Shown here piece by piece: positions 6,672-11,728 of a stretch of 11,728 bases of DNA (positions are counted from its first letter, which is position 1; the number at the start of each line of letters is the position of its first letter). Position numbers and translations under genes: made by a program. Source of the DNA: JBEAOO01 sp041164825 (GTDB lineage Bacteria; Pseudomonadota; Gammaproteobacteria; Burkholderiales; Burkholderiaceae_C); NCBI GenBank assembly GCA_041164825.1, contig JBEAOO010000292.1:1-11728 (forward strand). The letters are read 5' to 3'. The notes below the pieces were generated by a model. That model saw only the letters and a list, made by a program, of their open reading frames with translations. It searched no databases and was not told the DNA's origin.

Positions 6672-7928
6672 TCACTCATAACGCAGCGCCTCCGCAGGTT
6701 GCACCCGGCTGGCGCGCCAGCTGGGGTAGAGCGTGGCGAGCAGCGAGAGCAGCAGCGAGATCAACACGATCGGCACGATGTCGGCCTGCTGCGGCTCGCT
6801 CGGCATGGTGCTGATGAGGTAGACGCTGGGCGGCAAAAAGGTGGTGTGCAGCGCGCGCTCAATGGCCGGCACGATCACATCGATGTTGAACGCCACCAGC
6901 AGGCCCAGCAGTGCGCCGCCGAGCGTGCCGATGATGCCGGAGGTGGCGCCCTGCACCATGAAAATGCCCATGATGGAGCGCGGGCTGGCCCCCAGCGTGC
7001 GCAGAATGGCGATGTCGGCGCGCTTGTCGGTCACCGTCATCACCAGCGTGCTCACCAGGTTGAAGGCGGCCACGGCCACGATCAACGTCAGGATGATGAA
7101 CATCAGCCGCTTCTCCAGCTGCACAGCGGCAAACCAGTTGCGGTTGGTGCGCGTCCAGTCGCGCACGGTGAGGTTGGGGCCGAGGGTGTCGCTCAGCTGT
7201 TGAGCGACCTCGCGCGCCTGGTGCAAATCGCTCAACCGCAATTGCACGCCGCTGGCCCCGTCCACACGAAACAGCTTGGCCGCGTCATCAATGTGCAGCA
7301 GCGCCATGCCGCTGTCGTACTCGAAGTGGCCGGAATCAAACGTGCCCACCACGGTGAGCTGCTTCAGCCGCGGCACCACGCCGGCCGGCGTCACCTGCCC
7401 GCCCGGCGCCACGATGGTGATGTGGTCGCCCTCGCGCACACCCAAGCTGCGCGCCAACTCGCCACCCAGCACGATGCCCCATTGGCCGGGCAGCAGCTTG
7501 CTCAGCGTGGTGGCCTGCATCTGCGCGGCCAGGTCGGTCACCTTGGCCTCTTCGTTCGGCAAGATGCCGCGCACCACCGCGCCGCGCATGTCCTCGCCGC
7601 GCGCGATCAAGGCCTGCGCGGCCACGAAGGGCGCAACGGCCATGACCTGCGGATTCTGCTTGGCCGTGGCGGCCGTGGCCCGCCAATCCGGCAAGCCGGC
7701 ACCGCTGCTGTCGAGCACCTCAATGTGGGCAATCACCGAGAGCATCCGGTCGCGCACCTCCTTCTGGAAGCCGTTCATCACCGACAACACGATGATCAGC
7801 GCCGCCACCCCGAGCGCAATGCCCAACATCGACACCCCCGAGATGAAGGAGATGAAACCGTTGCGCCGCCCGGCGCGGCCACTGCGCGTGTAGCGCCAGC
7901 CAATCTGGAGTTCGTAAGGCCAATTCAT
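6672..7928 (-). CDS. lolC: Lipoprotein-releasing ABC transporter permease (LolC/LolE family)
   Basis: This 418-residue permease extracts lipoproteins from the inner membrane with LolD and passes them to LolA. The N-terminus MNWPYELQIGWRYTR...FISFISGVSMLGIALGVAALI is the family hallmark, with the first membrane helix at about 28-50. A large periplasmic domain (about 55-270) follows, then three C-terminal helices (about 275-298, 318-347 and 383-402). The cytoplasmic coupling segment DKRADIAILRTLGAS (301-315) contacts LolD, and the protein ends YPSWRASRVQPAEALRYE. A TPAGVVPRLK loop (180-189) falls where LolC has its LolA-binding Hook. Only one permease gene accompanies lolD, which suggests the fused-function (LolF-like) homodimer arrangement rather than separate LolC and LolE; this is inference and a second permease gene could lie elsewhere. 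The start has no Shine-Dalgarno. A weak -10-like TAGCAT (minus strand, 7943-7938) ends 9 nt before the ATG. Confidence 0.95.
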   Translation of the reverse strand: MNWPYELQIGWRYTRSGRAGRRNGFISFISGVSMLGIALGVAALIIVLSVMNGFQKEVRDRMLSVIAHIEVLDSSGAGLPDWRATAATAKQNPQVMAVAPFVAAQALIARGEDMRGAVVRGILPNEEAKVTDLAAQMQATTLSKLLPGQWGIVLGGELARSLGVREGDHITIVAPGGQVTPAGVVPRLKQLTVVGTFDSGHFEYDSGMALLHIDDAAKLFRVDGASGVQLRLSDLHQAREVAQQLSDTLGPNLTVRDWTRTNRNWFAAVQLEKRLMFIILTLIVAVAAFNLVSTLVMTVTDKRADIAILRTLGASPRSIMGIFMVQGATSGIIGTLGGALLGLLVAFNIDVIVPAIERALHTTFLPPSVYLISTMPSEPQQADIVPIVLISLLLSLLATLYPSWRASRVQPAEALRYE

Positions 7929-8002
7929 GTGGATGAGATGCTACCCGAGGCCAAGTGCGTCACACCTGGGCGGGCAAGGCGACCACAACGGGGCGGGGAT
8001 TG

Positions 8003-8018
8003 CTGTCACCACTGACAG
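8003..8018. promoter_or_regulatory. CTGTCA-CCAC-TGACAG dyad (LexA-box-like candidate)
   Basis: A perfect 6+6 inverted repeat with a 4-nt spacer in the divergent promoter region. It contains CTGT-N8-ACAG, the core spacing of the enterobacterial and betaproteobacterial SOS box, but the middle (CACCACTG) lacks the usual alternating AT. It could serve LexA or another dimeric repressor acting on lolC/E (82 nt away) or the c-di-GMP gene. Confidence 0.35.
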
Positions 8019-8052
8019 GTGCATTTCTTTACAGCCTTACGCCCCCCGCTGA

Positions 8053-8065
8053 AGGACACTGTCCT
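8053..8065. promoter_or_regulatory. AGGACA-C-TGTCCT palindrome
   Basis: A 13-bp perfect palindrome with a one-base centre, 9 bp before the FNR-like box. A T6 run follows at 8070-8075, so a weak intrinsic terminator (5-bp stem, 3-nt loop) is conceivable. However, no plus-strand gene lies upstream to be terminated, so an operator is more plausible. Regulator unknown. Confidence 0.3.
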
Positions 8066-8073
8066 GACCTTTT

Positions 8074-8087
8074 TTGACATGGATCAA
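8074..8087. promoter_or_regulatory. FNR/Anr-type binding site candidate
   Basis: TTGAC-ATGG-ATCAA matches the FNR/Anr consensus TTGAT-N4-ATCAA at 9 of 10 defined positions. Its centre (8080.5) is 75 bp before the ATG of the GGDEF-EAL gene. If it acts at -41.5 (class II activation), transcription would start near 8122, leaving a ~33-nt leader. No good -10 is seen there, so the role could also be repression. The TTG within it is not a credible translation start. Confidence 0.5.
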
Positions 8088-8154
8088 CCGTGAAATTCAC
8101 CCGCCGCGGCAGCCGCGACGGCGAACCACTTCAAGGCCCCACACCCGACACCCC

Positions 8155-10590
8155 ATGCCGACTCCGCCCCTGCACGCCGCACCATCACGCTGGCAGGCTT
8201 TCGTCCGCTGGCTGGTCGAGTGCTGGAGCGATCCCAACGCCACGCCCGAGCAAAACGCCATCTTCCGCGGGCAGCAGTTTCACTTCTTGATTCAGTTGAT
8301 TCCCCTGGCTGTGCTGCCCAGCGTCGGCCTGCTCATCTCCGGCGCTTGGTGGTTTTGGGACGTGGGAGACCGAACCATCATGCTCTCGCTCGCGGGCATT
8401 CAGTTGATCGATGGCGCCGTCAACATGACGATGTGGAAGCGCCGGCGCAAGCAGCCTCGCGACACACCGGTCGCAGACAGTACCATTTGGCTGATGATGC
8501 TCACGTTGGGGATCTCTGGGCTCGTCTGGGCCTTGCAGACAGTCCAGGTGTTCGGGGCGAGCAACTCAGATCAACGGGTGATCCTGCTGTCAGTGATCGG
8601 GGCGGTGCTGACCTGCGGCAGTTGGTTCTACGCCGTGCTGCCCCAGATTGCGCTGGCTTGGACGTTCACCATGTCGATCGGTTTGATGGTCGGCCTGGGC
8701 TACACGCAATGGCAACACTACCCCGCCCTGCCCTTGCTGCTGCTGTTCTACATGGTCGTTCTGGTCTGGACCGTGCTGATTTCTTCGCGCCTGTTCATGC
8801 GGGGTTTGCGCAACGAATTGGCACTCGACCAACAACGCCAACTCGTGGGTTTGTTGCTCAACGACTTTGAAGAAAACGCCAGCGACTGGCTGTGGGAAAT
8901 TGGCGCCAGCGGCACCCTGCAGTACGCCTCGTCGCGCTTGGCACAGATCATGGGCAAACCGCTGAACGTCATCCAGGACCGCAGCCTCGTTGAGCTGCTG
9001 GCCGAAGTGGCACCGCCCGGCGACGACCCCGCGCAAAGCCCGCACCAGAGCCTGGTCAAGGCGCTCGCCGACGACCTGCCGTTTCGCGACCTGACGGTGC
9101 CGGTGATGTTGGGCGGCCAGCGGCGCTGGTGGGCCTTGTCGGCCAAGCCGCTGCGCGATGCGCGTGGTGCCGTGTTGGGCTGGCGGGGCGTGGGCTCCGA
9201 CGTCACCATCGTGCGCGAGCACACCATCGAGCTCACCCGCCTGGCCAGCATCGACCCGCTCACCGGCCTGGCCAACCGCTACCAGTTCAACCAACGGCTC
9301 GCCGCACACTTCAGCGTGCCGACCCAGGTGGCGAACTGCATGTTGATGCTGCTCGACCTCGACCACTTCAAAAACGTCAACGATTCGCTCGGCCATGTGG
9401 CGGGCGATGAGCTGCTGTGCGAGGTGGCGCAGCGCCTCAGAGCCCACATCGAGCCCGACATGCTGCTGGCGCGCCTGGGCGGCGATGAGTTTGCGCTGAT
9501 GGTGGAAGGGGTGATCGACCTCGAACGCATCAAGGCCCTCGGTGCGCGGCTGCAAAAGGCACTGTTGCAGCCCTGCGTCATCAGCCACCAGCGGCTGGAA
9601 GTGCATGCCAGCATCGGCGTCGGGCTGGCGCCGTACGACGGCGACAGCGCGGCCGGGCTGCTCAAAGCCAGCGACATGGCGCTGTATGCGGCCAAAGCCG
9701 CCGGGCGCAACACCCTGCGCTTTTTTGAAGCCGAGATGGAGACCGCGGCCCACGACCGGCTGGAGCTGCTGGAGGAGATGCGCGAAGGGCTTGATGGCCA
9801 TCAGTTCGTGGTGCACTACCAGCCGCAAATGGATTTGCGCACGGGCGCCTTGCTGGGCTTTGAGGCCTTGGTGCGCTGGCAGCACCCCACGCGCGGCCTG
9901 CTGCAACCTGGCCGGTTCATTGCGCTGGCCGAGGAAAGCCGCCTGATCGTGCGGCTCGGCAAATGGGTGCTGCAGCAAGCCTGCCAAGACGCGATGACCT
10001 GGCCCAAAAATATGCGCGTGTCCGTCAACATTTCGGCGGTCGAATTTGACCGCACCGATGTGACCCACACCGTGACCGAGGCGCTGCGCCTGAGCGGCCT
10101 GCCCAGCCACCAGTTGGAGATCGAGTTGACGGAATCGACCTTGCTGCAGGACAGCGAATCCATCATCGAGGCACTGACCGAGTTGCGCCGCCTGGGTGTG
10201 CGCACGGCGCTGGACGACTTTGGCACCGGCTTCTCCTCACTGGCCTATTTGCGCCGTTTTCCGCTGGACCAACTCAAGATCGATCAATCCTTCGTCAAGC
10301 CACTGGGAAACCCCGAAGACAGCGCCAACAACCGCAACGCCGAAGCCATCGTCCAAGCCATCCATGGCTTGGCGCAGGCCCTGGGCATGGAAACCACCGC
10401 CGAGGGCGTTGAAACGCAGGCGCAGCAACAGGTGCTGCAGCGCATCGGCTGCCACGTCGGGCAGGGCTACCTGTTTGCCAAACCCATGGACCCGCAGCAG
10501 CTGGCAGCCTACCTGGCAGCGCACAGCCCGTTGGCGCCGCCATCCGACGCCCCGCAGGGCGAGGTCGGGCTGCCCGCGCCCTGGGGCTGA
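8155..10590 (+). CDS. Membrane PAS-GGDEF-EAL cyclic-di-GMP signalling protein
   Basis: This 811-residue protein can in principle both make and break cyclic di-GMP. About six membrane helices lie between residues 42 and 212, an integral sensor region of no family I recognise. A PAS-like domain (about 233-355, DWLWEIGASGTLQYAS...) follows, then a diguanylate cyclase domain (about 356-525) with DLDHFKNVNDSLGH and an intact RLGGDEF (GGDEF at 442-446). The position of the inhibitory RxxD site reads EPDM, so product inhibition through the I-site is unlikely. The EAL phosphodiesterase domain (about 536-790) looks complete: EAL at 570-572, Asn-625, ELTES at 657-661, the DDFGTGFSS loop (687-695), Lys-708 and Glu-750 in TAEGVET. 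The ATG at 8155 is chosen because the open frame upstream to a TTG at 8074 reads as Arg/Pro-rich non-coding sequence; no Shine-Dalgarno is evident. A candidate FNR box upstream suggests oxygen-dependent expression. Confidence 0.95.
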   Translation: MPTPPLHAAPSRWQAFVRWLVECWSDPNATPEQNAIFRGQQFHFLIQLIPLAVLPSVGLLISGAWWFWDVGDRTIMLSLAGIQLIDGAVNMTMWKRRRKQPRDTPVADSTIWLMMLTLGISGLVWALQTVQVFGASNSDQRVILLSVIGAVLTCGSWFYAVLPQIALAWTFTMSIGLMVGLGYTQWQHYPALPLLLLFYMVVLVWTVLISSRLFMRGLRNELALDQQRQLVGLLLNDFEENASDWLWEIGASGTLQYASSRLAQIMGKPLNVIQDRSLVELLAEVAPPGDDPAQSPHQSLVKALADDLPFRDLTVPVMLGGQRRWWALSAKPLRDARGAVLGWRGVGSDVTIVREHTIELTRLASIDPLTGLANRYQFNQRLAAHFSVPTQVANCMLMLLDLDHFKNVNDSLGHVAGDELLCEVAQRLRAHIEPDMLLARLGGDEFALMVEGVIDLERIKALGARLQKALLQPCVISHQRLEVHASIGVGLAPYDGDSAAGLLKASDMALYAAKAAGRNTLRFFEAEMETAAHDRLELLEEMREGLDGHQFVVHYQPQMDLRTGALLGFEALVRWQHPTRGLLQPGRFIALAEESRLIVRLGKWVLQQACQDAMTWPKNMRVSVNISAVEFDRTDVTHTVTEALRLSGLPSHQLEIELTESTLLQDSESIIEALTELRRLGVRTALDDFGTGFSSLAYLRRFPLDQLKIDQSFVKPLGNPEDSANNRNAEAIVQAIHGLAQALGMETTAEGVETQAQQQVLQRIGCHVGQGYLFAKPMDPQQLAAYLAAHSPLAPPSDAPQGEVGLPAPWG

Positions 10591-10643
10591 TGGCGGGTCG
10601 CGTGGCCAGGGCGATCCAGGCCAAGCCGTGAAGCGCCCGGCCG

Positions 10644-10649
10644 GATAAT
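10644..10649 (+). promoter_or_regulatory. Possible -10 element for a leaderless transcript
   Basis: GATAAT (5/6 match to TATAAT) ends 6 nt before the ATG at 10656, so transcription would begin at or within a base or two of the start codon. No Shine-Dalgarno is present, which fits leaderless translation. The -35 region (about 10621-10626, CCAAGC) is poor. GATAAT is also the loop of a GGCCG/CGGCC stem (10639-10643 with 10650-10654). Confidence 0.4.
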
Positions 10650-10655
10650 CGGCCC

Positions 10656-11591
10656 ATGCACTTGATGATTCCGTTTGCCTCGGCCTGTGCCGAGCCCGCC
10701 AGCCCAGTGCTGCGCGACCTGAGTTTGCCCACACTGGGGCGGCTGCTGCAGCGAATGACGCCGGTGCAGCGCGACGAGGCCGACGCGTACAGCCTCAACC
10801 CGCCGCACGAGCGCGCACTGGCGGCCGCCTGGGGCTGGACGGGTGAGCCCGGCGCCCTGCCTTTTGCGGCGCGTGCCGCAGCGGCCGATGGCGTGGCGGT
10901 GAGTGAGCTGCCTTGGGGCCTGCTCACGCCGGTGCACTGGCAGGTGGGCCGCGAGCACATCACGCTGGCCGACCCCGCCGCGCTGGGCCTGGACGCGGCC
11001 GAATCGCAAGCCATTTTGGAGGCCGTGCGCGAGCTGTTCGAGAGCGAGGGCTTCACGCTGGTGTGGGGCGCAGCCGGGCGCTGGTATGCCGCCCACCCGA
11101 GCTTTGAGGGCCTGGCCACCGCCAGCCTCGACCGCGTGATTGGCCGCAATGTCGACCTCTGGTTGCAGGGCTCGCACCAGGCGCGGCTGGTGCGCCGGCT
11201 GCAAAACGAGGTGCAGATGCTGCTTTACAACCACCCGCTGAACGACGCCCGCGAGGCGCGTGGCCTGCGCCCGGTGAACTCGTTTTGGCTGAGCGGTTGC
11301 GGGCGTTTTCAGCCCCAACAACCGCCAGACACGCTGCAGGTGGACGAGCGCCTGCGCGCCCCGCTGCTGGCCGACGACTGGGCCGCCTGGGCCGAGGCCT
11401 GGCGCGCGCTCGACGCCGGCCCGCTGACCGAGTTGCTGGCCCGCACGCAACGCGCTGAAGCCGTGCGCTTGACACTCTGTGGCGAGCGCAGCTGGGTGGC
11501 TTATGAGCCCGCGGTTGCCCCGTCGCTGTGGCAACGTTTGCGCAGCGGCTTCAGCCCGCCCGACACCGCACACATCCTGGGCGACCTTTGA
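10656..11591 (+). CDS. RpfE-like / COG4255 family protein
   Basis: This 311-residue protein belongs to a family often labelled 'phosphoglycerate mutase' or 'RpfE-type regulatory protein' in beta- and gammaproteobacteria. It has no visible mutase active site and no membrane segment. Family blocks I recognise are PWGLLTPVHWQVGREHITL (86-104), SLDRVIGRNVDLWL (157-170) and LQNEVQMLLYNHPLNDAREARGLRPVNSFWLSGCG (182-216). The position directly before recJ supports the call; in Xanthomonas rpfE also lies close to recJ in the rpf cluster. The biochemical role is not established. The start ATG has no Shine-Dalgarno but a close -10-like GATAAT. The stop (11589-11591) overlaps a following ATG inside a 14-bp tandem duplication, linking its translation to recJ. 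Confidence 0.88.
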   Translation: MHLMIPFASACAEPASPVLRDLSLPTLGRLLQRMTPVQRDEADAYSLNPPHERALAAAWGWTGEPGALPFAARAAAADGVAVSELPWGLLTPVHWQVGREHITLADPAALGLDAAESQAILEAVRELFESEGFTLVWGAAGRWYAAHPSFEGLATASLDRVIGRNVDLWLQGSHQARLVRRLQNEVQMLLYNHPLNDAREARGLRPVNSFWLSGCGRFQPQQPPDTLQVDERLRAPLLADDWAAWAEAWRALDAGPLTELLARTQRAEAVRLTLCGERSWVAYEPAVAPSLWQRLRSGFSPPDTAHILGDL

Positions 11592-11613
11592 TGAGCAATC
11601 TTTGATGAGCAAT
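11586..11613. repeat. Perfect 14-bp tandem duplication at the COG4255/recJ junction
   Basis: CTTTGATGAGCAAT occurs twice head to tail (11586-11599 and 11600-11613). Each copy carries a TGATG stop-start overlap. The first copy ends the RpfE-like gene; the second opens recJ. Because 14 is not a multiple of three, the ATG of the first copy reads only four codons before the TGA of the second. Confidence 0.95.
11591..11605 (+). CDS. Four-codon mini-ORF (MSNL) between the COG4255 gene and recJ
   Basis: ATG AGC AAT CTT TGA starts on the last base of the RpfE-like stop and ends on the first base of the recJ start, so three reading frames are chained by two TGATG overlaps. It is most simply a by-product of the 14-bp duplication, but ribosomes reinitiating after the upstream gene would meet this ATG first. 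Translation is unproven. Confidence 0.4.
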   Translation: MSNL

Positions 11614-11728
11614 TCGCCCCACATTCGCCTGCGCGACAACGCGCCGCGTGCCGCCTGGGCGCTGGAGCAAGCCGGCGTGCCGGCACTGCTGGCGCGCCTG
11701 TTCGCCGCACGCGGCGTGCGCACGCCCG
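11605..11728 (+). CDS. recJ: Single-stranded-DNA-specific exonuclease RecJ, N-terminal 41 codons
   Basis: RecJ degrades single-stranded DNA 5' to 3' in RecF-pathway recombination, mismatch repair and base-excision repair. Only the start is in the window. The visible WALEQAGVPALLARLFAARGVRTP segment is the typical proteobacterial RecJ N-terminus, where an aromatic/basic lead-in and the 'LLARLxAARGV' helix precede the DHH phosphoesterase domain, which lies beyond the edge. The location after the COG4255 gene is the usual one in Burkholderiales. There is no Shine-Dalgarno; initiation appears to depend on TGATG coupling, here through the four-codon mini-ORF. The first three residues (MSN) come from the second copy of the duplication. 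Confidence 0.87.
   Translation, partial: MSNSPHIRLRDNAPRAAWALEQAGVPALLARLFAARGVRTP

Noticed and set aside
8053..8075. Intrinsic terminator (AGGAC-ACT-GTCCT then T6)
   Set aside because: The stem is only 5 bp, four bases separate it from the T-run, and no plus-strand transcript upstream needs ending. It is listed as a possible operator instead.
8074..8154. Extended N-terminus of the GGDEF-EAL protein from a TTG
   Set aside because: The extra 27 residues are Arg/Pro-rich and unlike coding sequence, and the TTG lies inside the FNR-like box; the ATG at 8155 fits better.
8590..10110. Long minus-strand open frame (506 codons) opposite the GGDEF-EAL gene
   Set aside because: It is His/Gln/Ala/Arg-rich with no recognisable domain, and the plus-strand frame has full catalytic motifs. 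Long antisense frames are expected at this G+C content.

Overview
The window is GC-rich (roughly two-thirds G+C by eye), tightly packed bacterial chromosome. Gene content and protein style point to a betaproteobacterium of the order Burkholderiales, most likely Comamonadaceae (Hydrogenophaga, Acidovorax or Rhodoferax relatives). The reasons are a single LolC/E permease next to LolD, an RpfE-like (COG4255) gene directly before recJ, a DUF58-BatA pair, and a G-tract-flanked intergenic palindrome of a kind I recall from that family. This placement is inference from memory, not a search.

Layout. (A) 1-1931, plus strand: the 3' part of a DUF58 protein gene overlaps (ATGA) a membrane-anchored von Willebrand A (BatA-like) gene, probably the tail of a MoxR/Bat-type operon. 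(B) 4024-1937, minus strand: a small membrane ORF that looks like the C-terminal remnant of a larger gene, then an AEC-family transporter, a Rid-family protein and a 4-oxalocrotonate-tautomerase-like protein, closely spaced as one operon. It converges on the BatA gene with only 5 bp between stop codons. (C) 4194-4934, plus strand: a compact type I signal peptidase. It converges with 6 bp to spare on (D) 7928-4941, minus strand: the lipoprotein-release genes lolC/E and lolD, followed by an Sfp-type 4'-phosphopantetheinyl transferase whose start lies 7-13 nt after the lolD stop. A palindromic, G-tract-flanked repeat-like element sits in the lolC/E-lolD gap. (E) 7929-8154: the divergent regulatory region, with three dyads, one a 9/10 match to the FNR/Anr box. 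(F) 8155-11728, plus strand: a six-TM PAS-GGDEF-EAL cyclic-di-GMP protein, an RpfE-like COG4255 gene and the first 41 codons of recJ.

Working together: lolD and lolC/E form one lipoprotein-sorting transporter. DUF58 and BatA are a known pair. The AEC-Rid-tautomerase set looks like a small uptake/detoxification or catabolic module without an assigned substrate. Oxygen control of c-di-GMP turnover is suggested by the FNR-like box.

I see no clear new multi-gene system. There are no CRISPR arrays, tRNA or rRNA genes, transposases, phage genes or toxin-antitoxin pairs. The most unusual local feature is a perfect 14-bp tandem duplication across the RpfE-like stop/recJ start. It inserts a four-codon mini-ORF and rebuilds the stop-start overlap. 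Other points worth checking are the FNR-like box, a CTGT-N8-ACAG dyad, the truncated membrane gene and the lolC/E-lolD palindrome.
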